Shown one piece after another: positions 23,501-52,396 of a stretch of DNA of 64,000 nt. Position numbers and translations under genes: made by a program. The stretch is from Apostichopus japonicus (lineage: Eukaryota; Echinodermata; Holothuroidea; Aspidochirotida; Stichopodidae). A model generated the notes under the pieces. That model was given only the letters and a program-made list of their open reading frames with translations. It did not search any database and was not told where the DNA came from. Every line of letters begins with the position of its first letter. Position 1 is the first letter of the stretch. The stretch lies in NCBI RefSeq assembly GCF_037975245.1, contig NC_092575.1, forward strand, positions 3,353,001 through 3,417,000. The letters are read 5' to 3'.

Positions 23501-26500
23501 CGGACCTGTGTCCGATCCTGGAAGTGTTACCTCGACGCTGTCTGTGATTCGATCTCTACTTAACATCTGGTATCGGCGATGAGTTTTTACCCTGTCATGG
23601 TAACACATCCATGATGCAATAGATTCTGGTTACCATGGCAGCTGGAAACTTGTTCATGTAAAGGCTCTGCATTTACCCTCCAGTCGCATATTTAATAATA
23701 AAACAATTTTGTTTACAGAGATTAACATTGTGATATCATGACTTCTCCACACAGGAATTTAGACAAGGCATACCATAATGCTGTGTCTATGCAAGATATC
23801 CAACAGAAGTCAACGCCGACTTCGGGCTGCTCGGACCAAAGTCAATCGTTCGACGTCGACCTGGACAATTCCTTTGAGATTGCACAAAATAGGAGAGAGA
23901 TGGCGGTGAAAGTCCGGACAAAACATGGACTGAAGAGGTTCACACTCGGCATGGTGAGTGTCGGACTAATTCATGGTTCCATCGGCTAATTAAAACGGTC
24001 AGAAACTTTGAACATGGAGTAGCTAGAATTGTCGTGGTAGTGATTGTCTCACATCAGGGATTGATGTGACCCTCTCTCTTCTTTTTGCTTCAGAGGATAA
24101 GTTAAACCTGAGCATCATCATCATTGGGACATGTGATGAAGATGCTTCTGATGAAATAACTTCTCCAAACGGCTAAGAAAAAAATTGCACCTCTGACCTA
24201 GTCGCACTACGACATCACACATTGACAGTAGTAATGGGTACCGGTAAATGAGAGATTAGGTAATTGTCTTATGCCATGGGTGCTTTCAGTTATCTCAAAC
24301 CCCTGATGGAAGACGTGATTCACAGAATTTCTCTCTCTCTCTCTCTCTCTCTCCACCTCTCTCTCTCTCCACCTCTCTTGATTTTTAGGATGAACCTTTG
24401 ATCAAAATCATCCTCTCTCTGGCAGCAGAAGATGATGTTGACGTTAATAAGTTATCCCTGACTTGTAATGCTGAACAGCTGAACGAAGGGGAAACACCTG
24501 CCTCGTTACAATTAAAAGTAACAGATATATTAGGTAATTGCGTATATGTTTGTCTAGTGGTGTCTGACCAATAATCAGTTGCGTCCATTGTCTCAAGACC
24601 ATCTGCTGGTGAAAAAGATTATTATAATAATATTATATATTACAATATATATTACAACATTATAATATTGTGTATTATATTAATATATATTACAATAGTA
24701 TATATTACAACATTATAATATTGTGTATTATATTAATATATATTACAATAGTATATATTACAACATTATAATATTGTGTATTATATTAATATATATTACA
24801 ATATTATATATTACATATTTCAAGATTAGATTATATATTATATCATGAAACACTGATCTCAATTCAGTGTCTCAGCTTCCTATATATTTTGACAAAGTCA
24901 TTAGACCTTTTGCCAATATTTACACCCTATACATATAGAAGTAAACATTGGTGTGTGCTTTTGCCGGGTCAGTGAAAGCGTCGTAGCTATTTTGGAGATG
25001 CACGTCCTCAGAGAATTAGTATTGTAAATAATGTTGTCATTCTCCAAGTATCTGGTGTAGTTTTGTTATCTTGGGAGGAGAGAGGGAGAGAACAAGGAAA
25101 TGAAGAAGATCTGGTTCGATCTAGGCTGAATGGTTGTCCTGGATGAGACAGGAAGGAGGCGGTGTTCCAAGAGAGTTTGAAGTCAAAGTGTGGAGGGAGT
25201 TGTGGTCATCAGAGGCAGTGTCAAAACTCAACAATAGTTAGCTGTGATGAGGCAATTGTAAAAGGAAGATAATTCACTTGTTAGTACCACTTCCTCTTCC
25301 CTCCCTCCATTCCCACCCACCAAACCCCCCCTCCCTTACCCCATAAGCACTTTGTTTATGTTCTGTGTACGTCCATGATCTTTACAGACTGCGTAGTCAT
25401 CGATCCGTCCAGCGTTCCGCTCGAGGACATCTCGGATCTCATTCCAGACGAAGACAAAGTTGACATCAAATTTCAGGGAGAGGAGAAAAAATCCGTCTTT
25501 AATTTCAAACTTCCCAAAGTGAGTACCCTCAGTAAAGCTCCACATTTAGAGAAAACATTAGAGATTTTAGAGAGAAAAAATTAGAGAAAAAAAAAGCTCC
25601 ATATTAGAGAAAACAAGAAACAGTTTATTAGTTAGAGGCTGATGGGGGTGGGGGCACTGGGGAGGAATGGCATCTTAAGAGGTTAGTTCTCTGTTGTTTG
25701 CACAGGGTTTGGGAATACTGAGTGACTGTACGTGAGATGTGAAAGGATGTGAGGGAAGGGCAGAGGGCGAGGTTTAATAGCTAGAGATGACACAATTATT
25801 GTAAAATTTGAATGGTTGGAAAAGGTTTAATATTTTTTTTTTACCAGATAACAACACCTTTAGTTCATTCTTGAAAAGTTGAAATGAGTTCACTGAAAGA
25901 CAAAACTGACAGACAGATTTGAAAGACAGATCTTTTTCAAGATCTGTTGTTCTGATGTTCTTATGATTAGTTTGAAATTTTGTCGCTTGCCAGAGAACTT
26001 TGTTTTTCCGATCTAGTCTGCGTTGTGAATTTTTTATTCATTCATACCAAAATTAAATTTCCCACTATATTTTAGCTCAAAGCTCCATTTGATCCTATGT
26101 CATGTTTGTTCATTGCTGGTGGTAGGAGAACAGTCATTCATTCTTCTGTATCCCTGAAATCTCATTCCTTTGAGTAACTTACCAGCTAGAGCATAGCAAA
26201 CTGCTCTGCAAGATACACAAATTGCTACACAAGATAACGAAATTTTTAAAATGAAATATAAAGAAACCCCAGCAAAATAAAACAAATTACTGAAGAGATG
26301 CCTAAATTGCTATGGATACGATTGCTCAATTGCCACACAAGATTCCCAAGTTGATACGAAAGATTGCCAAATTGCTACCCAGATGTAAACGTCCATACAG
26401 TCTTTCTGTCAATGGAACCTTATTATTTTCCTCTTTCGTGGGAAAGTGATGTCAACTACACTTCTCAAATCAGCCATTATCCAAAATCTTAAGCTCTAAA

Positions 26501-27055
26501 TTATTCCCTGGAATTGAAGGTGATCAAAGTGAAGTTATGACTAAAAGATAAACGTTGAATTAATATCTGTCATATTGTTACCCGATGATGTAAAGACGTA
26601 TCAGTCATCTCAGGTTTGTCTTTCCAAACCTTTCTTTCGAGCATCATTATATCCTCATTTCTCTGGACTAGCATGTCCGGATCTTAAAGTGAATACTGGC
26701 ATTAACTTTAAACCGTAGTTTAGCCGTATGGTTAGAGATCAGCACAAGCTAAAACTTTCATTTAACCTAAATTGGCTTAAGTGCAAATGCTACATGATAT
26801 CTTAACTCACCCAATGAGAATAAGAATGTAGGACGGCAGGGTATCCCCCTTTTAATCTTGGCTCACATCTCATCGTTTCGCTTACGTTCGCAGGACGAAA
26901 TGTTTAAGAGGGCGCTGGAGGCTTACAGCAAGTTCTTGTCCACGCCACTGGAGGAGTTGAAGTTTTGGTTTGACGGGGAGGGAGTATCGCCGATGGATAC
27001 TCCAGAGAGCCTAGACATGGAAGAACAGGCTACCATCGACGTCACCAGGCGATGA
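20519..27055 (+). CDS. NFATC2IP: NFATC2-interacting protein (NIP45; Rad60/Esc2-type SUMO-like domains), 5' exon missing
   Basis: Family members carry tandem C-terminal SUMO-like domains and act in SUMO-dependent nuclear processes. Exons: 20519-20681, 21859-21988, 23035-23151, 23755-23953, 24389-24533, 25388-25518, 26894-27055, in frame throughout, giving 348 codons plus stop. The N-terminal half is charged and low complexity, with a Lys run (VKKKKKACTKRR), an acidic patch (DEEEN, DDEED) and a Pro run (SPPPPPP). SUMO-like domain 1 spans the 4th to 6th exons and ends VTDILDCVVIDPSS, close to vertebrate NFATC2IP. SUMO-like domain 2 starts at VDIKFQGEEKK and continues LEELKFWFDGEGVSPMDTPE to the C-terminus. 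The first exon found starts in phase 0 right after CAATAG with a stop just upstream, so an earlier exon must supply the ATG. A weak candidate is ATGGGAATAGGC..GTG|GTGAGG near 20004. Confidence 0.85.
21503..21785 (+). mobile_element. tRNA-derived SINE in NFATC2IP intron
   Basis: GTTGTGGTTAAGGCAGTGGAC is A-box-like and GTTCGAGTTCT at 21549-21559 is B-box-like. These are followed by a CTGGATCACTACTTTATGTC body and a tail to CTGGGCCTTTATAAATCT. Confidence 0.7.
22263..22400 (+). mobile_element. Second, diverged tRNA-derived SINE
   Basis: ATGTGGTCTAGTCGTTTAAGG followed by GGCTCGAGTCC (22294-22304) and CTGGCTGGATCATTGCGTTG parallels the SINE at 21503. Confidence 0.6.
24329..24380 (+). repeat. (CT)n microsatellite abutting a splice acceptor
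   Basis: CT repeats with CCAC interruptions end 9 bp before the acceptor AG of the NFATC2IP exon at 24389, so the microsatellite serves as that intron's polypyrimidine tract. Confidence 0.9.
24630..24835. repeat. AT-rich 53 bp tandem repeat, about 3.5 copies
   Basis: The phrase ACAACATTATAATATTGTG recurs at 24654, 24707 and 24760. Located in the NFATC2IP intron after exon 24389-24533. Confidence 0.85.
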
Positions 27056-27440
27056 CGACGACCCTGTGTCATCATGATTACGAGGCACCAGGGCAGAGGT
27101 CCGTCGTACCATTTCATAACGACATAACTATTCAGGATCTCTCATCCTTCACTTTTCCTAGTTTAGCCGAAATTTACCCACCTCATCCATGCTCCTTTTT
27201 GTTCCCTTTTGTCAGAGGGAGCATCTTTCGATGCATCTTGAAAAGATATTTATGGAAGTCTGATATGGAATAGTTTGCATCACTTGACATAAGTTTTGCA
27301 CAAGTCTTGACAGTTTGTAGAGATCTCTCATCATCTAGAGGTTTATTAGGTGATAAACAAACAAACCATGCAAGATAGCCCAGATGGGAATTGTTTCCAC
27401 ATTGAATATGGGGGATCAGAAGTATGAAAACATCTGTGAA
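27056..27440. other. NFATC2IP 3' UTR / flank
   Basis: Sequence between the stop codon and the minisatellite. No gene recognised and no clear AATAAA in this interval. Confidence 0.4.
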
Positions 27441-28345
27441 GGAACATAGCATCTGCTCCTGGTAGGTACAGGAACATAGCATCTGCTCTTGGTATTAACA
27501 GGAATATAGCATCTGCTCCTGGTATTTACAGGAACATAACATCTGCTCTTGGTATTTACAGGAAAATAGTATCTGCTCTTGGTAGGTACAGGAACATAGC
27601 ATCTGCTTCTGGTAGGTACAGGAACATCGTATCTGCTCCTGGTAGGTACAGGAACATAGCATCTGCTATTGGTATTTACAGGAAATAGTATCTGCTCCTG
27701 GTAGGTACAGGAACATAGCATCTGCTATTGGTATTTACAGGAAAATAGTATCTGCTCTTGGTAGGTACAGGAACATAGCATCTGCTCCTGGTAGGTACAG
27801 GAAAATAGTATCTGCTCTTGGTAGGTACAGGAACATAGCATCTGCTCCTGGAAGGTACAGGAACATAGCATCTGCTATTGGTATTTACAGGAAAATAGTA
27901 TCTGCTCTTGGTAGGTACAGGAACATAGCATCTGCTCCTGGTAGGTACAGGAACATAGCATCTGCTCCTGGTAGGTACAGGAACATTGCATCTGCTATTG
28001 GTTTCGGAACAGGGAACTAGCATATGTTTGTGGTTGGTAAAAGAATATAACATCTGCTCCTGGAAGGTACAGGAACATAGCATCTGCTCCTGGTAGGTAC
28101 AGGAACATAGCATCTGCTCCTGGTAGGTACAGGAACATATCATCTGCTATTGGTTGGGAACAGGGAACTAGCATATGTTTGTGGTTGGTACAAGAATATA
28201 ACATCTGCTCCTGGAAGGTACAGGAACATAGTATCTGCTCCTGGTAGGTACAGGAACATAGCATCTACACCTGGTAGGTACAGGAACAGAGCACCTGCTT
28301 TTGTTAGGTACAGGAACATGGCACCTGATTTTATTAGTTACAGGG
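27441..28345. repeat. 30 bp minisatellite, about 30 copies
   Basis: The unit is AGGAACATAGCATCTGCTCC followed by TGGTAGGTAC, with drift. Around 28000-28030 and 28145-28180 a longer insert (GGGAACTAGCATATGTTTG) repeats about 144 bp apart, showing a secondary duplication. Because 30 is a multiple of 3, every frame without a stop stays open, giving long repetitive frames on the - strand. I do not regard these as genes. Confidence 0.92.
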
Positions 28346-29485
28346 GAAACTGCACCTGCTTTTGCTATTGCTCAAGAGTAGAGTACTCCTCTCTCAGGCC
28401 ATTTTGAAGGGTAAATTGGTGACACTCACCAAGAACTAACCAACATGTCATACTTTGAGAAGTTTTGTGATGCATTCTGTAATATCGCAGGGTAAATAAA
28501 GAGCTCTTCAAAATAAATCTTTTGTTCACTGCAATTATGCCGGCATGAACAGATGTTGGAAGAGAAGGGATTAAAGAATCTCCAAGCTGCTGTGTCTTTT
28601 GCATCAAGTCTCTTCCGTCAACAGTCTCTTTACTGCTAGGGCAACCACAGTTGGTAGAACTCTCTAGGTTGTAATATTGAATATCATTGTAATTAATACT
28701 TTTGATATAAATTTTTGTATTTAATTTTTTTCCGGAATTCTTATACATGGAAAAGTATGTATCAGAATTCACCATTGTTTGAGGGGTGGGTGAGTGGGGA
28801 GGGGTGATGGATGAAAATCAGAACCATTGTTTTACAAAATAGAAAACGGAAAGGAAGGGAAAGCTACTGTTACTATAACAATGCTGTTATGTATCACACC
28901 AACATTTCATATAATCTCGAAATAAAATAATTTTCACAAATCGTCAATAGTTTTCTCAACAATCTCGAAATAACTGATTTTATTACTGTACTATTTAGAA
29001 GCTTCAGATTAGCTGAAACACACGTCAATTAATTTCTTAGTATATTTTTTTCTCGATATAATTGAATTCTATTGATTTCTCAGGGGAAGAGGCAATTCTT
29101 TCAGTATGATCTGAAAGGATAGCAAGAACCACTTCCAAAACGTGTGTATGGTTGTTTGCACCTGGATATGCTACTGTGTGTAGTTGAGTAGGATGCAAAT
29201 GTATGGCCAGTAAGAAAGGAAGGTCTAAAATGCAGCTTTTGGTGGCAATTTTGTGTTTTGATTTTGGTTGTTTTAGCAGCGTAACAATAACAAGTATTGT
29301 CAGCAGTGTCAGGTTTAAATTAATCAGGGCTTGTACATAGAAACATTCAAGTACACATTTCTGATTACCGTACCTGTGCATGTGAGTAATTCAAAACATG
29401 CAATCACGTGTGTTCTAGATGTATAGAAGTCAATTGCATGTGAGTGACTGGGAAGGAGGGTATGTGAGGTGCTTGCAAGTGAGAA
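28346..29485. other. Intergenic, no gene recognised
   Basis: AT-rich spacer. An open frame at 29037-29381 (-) has no recognisable domain or splice context. Confidence 0.5.
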
Positions 29486-29489
29486 TTCA

Positions 29490-30020
29490 TACAAGAAACT
29501 GCCAATATGTTAGTGCACATGACATGAAGTAAATGCCTACAGTTATTGATGATTGCTAAACATGCAACATGGGTACGAGCAAATGTGTACCATGTATTCA
29601 GTGGTAATGTGGGGACTTCATGCATTGAACTGTTTAATTGTAAGTGCCAAATAAATGCCTACAGTTATTGATAAGTGCTAAACATGCACCCTGGATACGA
29701 GTAAATGCGTACCGTGCATTCAGTGGAAACGTGGGTAACATTGAAGTGTTTAATTGTAAGGACCAAGTAAATTGCCTACAGTTATTGATGATTGCTAAAC
29801 ATGCAAAGTTGATACAAGTAAGTGCCATGTATTCAGTGGAAATGGGGGTACTTCATGCATTAAAGTATTTAATTGTGAGTGCCAAGTAAATGCCTACAGT
29901 TATTGATGAGTGCTAAACATGGAACCTGGATACAAGTTGGTGCACATACAATGTATTCAGTGGAAATGGGGGTACTTCATGCATTGAAGTGTTTAATTGG
30001 AAGTGCTGATATATTAGTGC
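29490..30020 (+). repeat. ~118 bp tandem repeat, about 4.5 copies
   Basis: CCTACAGTTATTGAT recurs at 29536, 29658, 29775 and 29893, each followed by GCTAAACATG and CATTCAGTGG..GGG.ACTTCATGCATT. Period 117-122 bp. Confidence 0.88.
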
Positions 30021-30177
30021 ACACAAGTATACACAAGTATGTGCAATTATATGTAAGTCCATGCATGTTAGTTGTAGACACAGACTTATTGCATATCGGT
30101 ATGTCAACTAGTGGGGTCTCTATATACTTCAGTACGTCCGTGATAACAATGTACTCGTTACACGGACGACAGAATGT

Positions 30178-30237
30178 TATCTTACATCAGACGTATAGGA
30201 AGGAATCTTCCATCAGACGTATAGGAAGGAATCTTCC
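30178..30237 (+). repeat. 29 bp direct duplication
   Basis: CATCAGACGTATAGGAAGGA plus ATCTTC occurs twice back to back. Confidence 0.85.
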
Positions 30238-30239
30238 AA

Positions 30240-31228
30240 ATCTAGCTAAGTCAACCGAAGGTACGTGCGTTGTATTTATTTTAATTATTCATACCATTGT
30301 TTATATTACATGATTAAAGAAAACAACAAAAAGCTAAAGAAAAACAAAATAAAATCGTATATTCTGATCAGTCTATCTGTAAATAAAATTGTTATGACCA
30401 GAAAATTGTGTTATCTTATGTTTCATGTTTCTTTTAATTTTTTTTACAGAAGATCAAATTAAGTAGTTTATCACACGAAAATCAAGTGCGGTTCCCTACT
30501 TGACTAACAATACTGGCGCCGTTGTTTATAATTTTTACCATGTGTGTGTGTGTGGAGGGGGGGGGGGGGGTAGGGGTTGCATTTAATCCCCGCGCAACCT
30601 TTCCCGGTTTTGAAAAAAAGGAACTTGCATAGATGAAAAGGAAGTAAAAATTAAGAGGGGGGGGGGGGTGGGTCGGAGTGCAATATTAAACAGGTATAAT
30701 TTTCATAACGGGCAATGATCTATTATACTATAGTCACCATATCATTAAAAATTCCCGACCAGCGTTTAATTTTTCCAGACGGTCGTTAAGGTCATGATGT
30801 ATTTTATTGCAACCATCAATTCTTTTCGCTTCATGATTGCCCTATTTAACCCTTCTGAAGTCTCCCGAAAAAAAGGCTTTGATCGATTATCTGTTTAAGC
30901 TACTTTTGAACGCTAAGGGGTACGATCATACAACGCTGCAAACTTCGTATTAAACAATATACGTTTAGGGAGGCTATTTAATTTGGTGACTTTCAATCAT
31001 AGTCAATTATATAGTAGCCTTATAAGTATAGGGGTGGAAAAAGTGATCATAATGTATGTTTAAAATAACCCATGGTGTAGAATGTAAAGAGAACCCAATT
31101 TGGGGGGAATAAATTTGATGTGATTTTATTTACCACCTCAAATCAAAGTCAAGTCAGACCCACTTCCTTCCGTTCCCGTAAGCATGAAGATGTCGCGCTA
31201 CAATTAATCAGTTTTAATAGTTATTAAT
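30240..31228. other. Intergenic, no gene recognised
   Basis: AT-rich with long G-runs at 30557-30572 and 30657-30668. No supported exon. Confidence 0.5.
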
Positions 31229-31440
31229 AAGTTTTCGAAAAGTACTTTCCTGCAGGTCTTTACTCTTCAAATTGTTCTCAGACATTTTTTTAAGGAACAC
31301 ACAAGATGACTGAATGTCCTAGAGTGAGGAAAATTTCCTCGAAGGTTTGTAATAATGATCAGTTTAAGAATTTTGACCAACGGTGACCATATTTGAATAT
31401 CTAGCATATTTGGGGCCAATACAGCATAACTCTAAACACT
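31229..31440 (+). repeat. Interspersed repeat shared with the 4.4 kb element
   Basis: About 200 bp matching 41026-41228 in the same orientation, with landmarks AAGATGACTGAATGTCCT, AATTTTGACCAA and CAATACAGCATA. The second copy lies inside the inverted-repeat element at 38378-42778. Confidence 0.65.
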
Positions 31441-31465
31441 AAACTCGTCACTTTCAAGAACCGAC

Positions 31466-31615
31466 AAAGCATAGATAACAGTTTTCAACTGGCATATCCT
31501 ACCCACCACATGATAGTTGAGATATTGGCCTGTCATGGCACTTGCAAATTTCTATATCATGACCGTTTAGATTTTGAGCTAGAAGAGGAGCAAGTTTAGC
31601 ATACTGAACCCCAAC
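31466..31615 (+). repeat. Interspersed repeat, copy of 11211-11360
   Basis: Shares GCATAGATAA, the TTTGAGCTAGA/TTTAAGCTAGA core and the CCCCAAC end with the copy in CDIPT intron 2. Confidence 0.5.
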
Positions 31616-31625
31616 CCTTCCATCT

Positions 31626-31708
31626 GTCAGGCCAACTTACTTTTACACATTCTCCTAAACAGGCTCTCTAGTGGATAAGCAGTTTGCTAACAGTTTTATT
31701 TTATTTCG
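31626..31708 (+). repeat. Penelope-like post-hammerhead segment
   Basis: Near-identical to 4318-4397 (GTCAGGCCAACTTACTTTTA to TTTTATTTTATTT). The hammerhead core itself is absent here. Confidence 0.65.
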
Positions 31709-33191
31709 GAGTATATACTATCAGCATTTAACCAAAGAATTTCTAAAATGGTTTCATATCACCTTCAAATCCTCCTTATTTTAACACCATTTGTACTTTT
31801 AAATTATGCTCTTTCACAGAAAAACAAAACGATACAATAATGTTAAGTGATAATATGCTAAAAATAAGCATTATACATTAGGTCATATTAGCTCTCTTGT
31901 TGAGACAATGCATGGTTGACCTTTTTCGAGCGGATGTACACTATTCTGATTGTGGTTTTGTATCTGAAAACTCATCCGCCGCTACTGTTAATACGGTCAT
32001 TTTTAATTCACGTTCACACTTCTTCTTCTCCGATACAAAAACCAAAAGCCTGTATAGTATCAAACTGTACACTAAAAAGCTGATCGATTTATTTTGATCG
32101 AGTCAAGCATTCACTTCTATTTGCTACTACTGCGTGGATATTGTTTGCCCTGTTTGAAAAGTTAAACAATTCCCCCCTTTCTGCGGTGTCATTGTGCCTT
32201 TGATGTACCTTGTTGACTCTAACTGTTACTCTCTTAAGCGTCCACAGGAGTACCCGTTACCAAGAGAAACTTACTTCACAAGAGTTATAAACTGACTCTC
32301 AAAGTGGCTTCTCATATCGCGAACTTTTGTGTCGGACAACTTTCTACACAAGTACATCGTTCATCGTTACACCCGACCAACAATAAAAAAAGAAAAACAA
32401 AACCCTATCTTTTGTCGGAAAAGAGATGTGACAATTTTTATTTTCGGTTTTATGCATTCTTATGACAGACACGGTACGCTATTGGTCAGGGAGCTTATTA
32501 AGAAGACTCATCGGCCTATAGGCCTATACATGAAATAGCTTGATAACGGTCCCGTCATTGGCATATAGACTATAGTAACTATAAGATTCGACAATGGTCC
32601 GCAGTGTGCGGTTCTATTTGCGGTTCTATTGATTGCCTTTTCTGGTGTCTGCCTTGCATTATGTTAGCAATGGATTGTTTTGTCAGGTAACAGTTATTGC
32701 TATTTACCATGCTCAGTAGGTTGTTATGCTTGGATGGCCGGTTTCAAAGCATATAGTAGGCTGTATCTGTTTTGCAATTCGGAAATTGGTACATAAGTTC
32801 CTTAACGAGTGCACAATATTCTTGACAATACATATGTTATGATTAAACGTGTAATTTATATAAATAGATACACACTCATAATATATATATATATATATAT
32901 ATTTAAAATTCAAACGGACTGTGCAATGACGTGAGACTATACTATAACTTGTTGTGGAATTCATTTATTTTAAGTTCATGAAAATAGAGACAGACATTTG
33001 TGGTAATGGTCGTCGTCGTGAAACAACATCTAACGGAATCCATAATGCAAGAAGTAAGTTTGTTTTCTTCATACTTCCCTCAATCATTCCAATGGATACA
33101 TATTATACTTTTAAAGTCTAGTTCCTTCTTCTAAATATGGTTCACTTAATCGGTATATATATAGGCCTATCTGCAAAAATTCATGGACAGA

Positions 33192-33193
<2 letters not shown>

Positions 33194-33253
<60 letters not shown>

Positions 33254-33279
33254 ATCTATATATATATATATATATATAT
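33194..33279. repeat. (TA)n microsatellite
   Basis: TA dinucleotide run with a TATC interruption at 33250-33258. Confidence 0.96.
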
Positions 33280-33908
33280 TTTCCTCCGTTTAATTCATCG
33301 TTTATCATCAATGCGAACAGAAATTTGCTTTAGATTTGTAACACGACTTCTTCATTTTGTTGTTGTAAATATATATATTACATGGAACACCACTATTCGA
33401 GTACATGTGCAAGTATATAGCAAAATACTAGGGTAAAGGAAACGGAATCGATATGGCTTAATTGAATAAATCAGCACATAAGGAAAAGGCGTGCCATAAC
33501 TCCACAAAAGTCACTTTATGTTTTCTAAAGCTGGAAGTTCTTAGATAGTTGAACCTTTCAATACTGATTATGAATTTGAATTTAAAGAAAACCTCATTGA
33601 TTAATGCATTTCGTTCATTCCTTTTGCAATCATAAATATAGTATTTCATATGATGGACAGAAGATAAGTTTATATATTAATTATACTGATATTCAGAATT
33701 TGGGTTTGTTGAAAAATAAATAAATAAATAGATAAAATGCCAAAAGTTTGTCTAAGTACATTCCTGGGGAATTCGCTTTCAGACATTAATTTGAAAGCGT
33801 GTGTTATCTAATAAGATATCTAAATAAGAAGATGAAATTGCACCGAGGACTGTGGAAGTTAAATGCTAGGCGAAGGCTTATGTGTAATTGTTCTAGAAAA
33901 AACAAACA

Positions 33909-33979
<71 letters not shown>

Positions 33980-33992
33980 TATATAAATATAT

Positions 33993-34059
<67 letters not shown>

Positions 34060-34182
34060 GATATCTGAAAATTATATTATTGAATACATATATATATATA
34101 TATATATATATAGATAACTGAAAATTATATTATTGAATATATATATATATATATACATACATATATGTATATGTATATAGGC

Positions 34183-34266
<84 letters not shown>
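33909..34266. repeat. Compound (TA)n / TAAATA repeat
   Basis: About 360 bp of TA repeats with periodic AAATA interruptions. A unit GATATCTGAAAATTATATTA/GATAACTGAAAATTATATTA appears twice (34059, 34112). Confidence 0.95.
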
Positions 34267-34269
<3 letters not shown>

Positions 34270-34787
34270 TACTATAAATTCTATTTCCTTTTTCCTTCAC
34301 AGGAATGATAGAACGGATCGGGTAACTGAGCGGTTTATGCATATACCCCTGCAGGCGGTCGTTATTTTTGTACTATTTCCACTGACGTTGCACACGGACT
34401 ATTGTAATTAGGGTATTGTTAAAGAAAAAGGGGGGAAAGAGAACCCGCCATCCTCATCATTAATTACCGTGAAGTAACTCAGAGTTCATTACTCTTTTTC
34501 TAAGATAAACGGTTACAGTGAACAATATGATGAATTTCGAGCCTAATCAATAATCAAATAATAATAGTAATAGTTTTAGTGAGTAAACAAATAACCAAAT
34601 TGATATTAGACATGATTATATTAAGGTAACACCAGAAATAGCACAGAATAAAAATCCAAAAACTTTAAGATGAGAGACAGAGAGAGTCTGTTGAGAGGAA
34701 AGATCGAAAACAAAACAAACAAACAAAAAAACGCCATATTAGAACAAAAAGAAAAAGAAAAACGTAAAAGGTGGGAAAATTGACGAA

Positions 34788-51474
<16,687 letters not shown>

Positions 51475-52082
51475 GGAGTAAGGAAAAACCAAACTTTAAC
51501 TTTGAGGTGGAATAAGAATAAGAAGAAGAAAAAAGAAAAGAGAAATTGAAATGAACTTTGCGATGTCACAGCTTTGAAGATCATCAGTAGTGTCCGAAGA
51601 TATGCTAGAAAGTAATAAAATGGTCACTCATTTTCAAACTTCAACCAGCATTTTACTGGATTCTATAAAGGCGTTGCTTTGAAAACTTCAAATGTTACAC
51701 AACTAAAAGTCTGGGAATAACTGGATGGACAGGACCTCCAGGGAAACAAAAAATTGGTTGTTGTTGTCAATTTCCAACCATAACATTTTGTTTTGAGGTC
51801 AATAATTGGGACCGTTTAAAAGAAGTTGTAAGATTTGAAACACGACACCTCAAAAAGATTTGGTCACATGCACCTGGAGTATAAAGGCCTGTTTGTCACA
51901 TATGTAGAAATTAACATTTCTTTATTAAATAGTCTAAGACGGATTCTCAAGAGGAAAATATACATTTGAGAAGATGAAAGAAAATTATATTCTAAGCATT
52001 CTGATGAATATGCATTGAATTCCTGTTTGACCGTTTCCGGGGTAACGATTCATTTGACGTTGCTAGCGTTTTTGGAGCATAC

Positions 52083-52396
52083 GTGAACTTGAAGCAAACA
52101 GATATGATGTCATAGTCGCACATTGGCAGAAAAATGTTTTGTTTTTTTCTTTCTTTGTTTTCACTTTTATTGTTTTAACTCTGAATTATAGATATGGGTT
52201 CCAAGTTATCGTTTAGCGGATGTAAAAGTTATCAATGGCCCAAAGATTTTAGTATACAAAATATATCCCAATTTTGAGAAAGCAAATTAGACTGTACTGT
52301 TAAAACTTTAAAAGTAAACACAACTTTTTTTTTTTGGGGGGGGGGGGGGGGGTCAGGCTGCATCTATGACGTCACATCTGTTTGCTTCAAGTTCAC
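52083..52396. mobile_element. Inverted-repeat (MITE-like) element
   Basis: GTGAACTTGAAGCAAACAGA at 52083 recurs inverted ending at 52396. The next bases (GATGT/GACGT CATAG) also match, giving arms of about 37 bp with few mismatches. A 17 bp G-run lies inside at 52336-52352. No convincing target duplication was found. Confidence 0.6.

Larger units (their letters stand above)
31709..34787. other. Intergenic / upstream of the CNG channel gene
   Basis: No gene recognised. Holds TA microsatellites (32880-32902, 33194-33279, 33909-34266) and palindromic TATAGGCCTATA sequence near 32517. The promoter and any non-coding first exon of the channel gene should be here, but I cannot place them. Confidence 0.5.

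Noticed and set aside
27416..28264. Repetitive Cys/Tyr-rich frames on the - strand
   Set aside because: Direct result of a 30 bp tandem unit; no start or domain support.
29037..29381. 114-codon frame on the - strand
   Set aside because: No domain, no splice continuation, and it lies in repeat-rich spacer.
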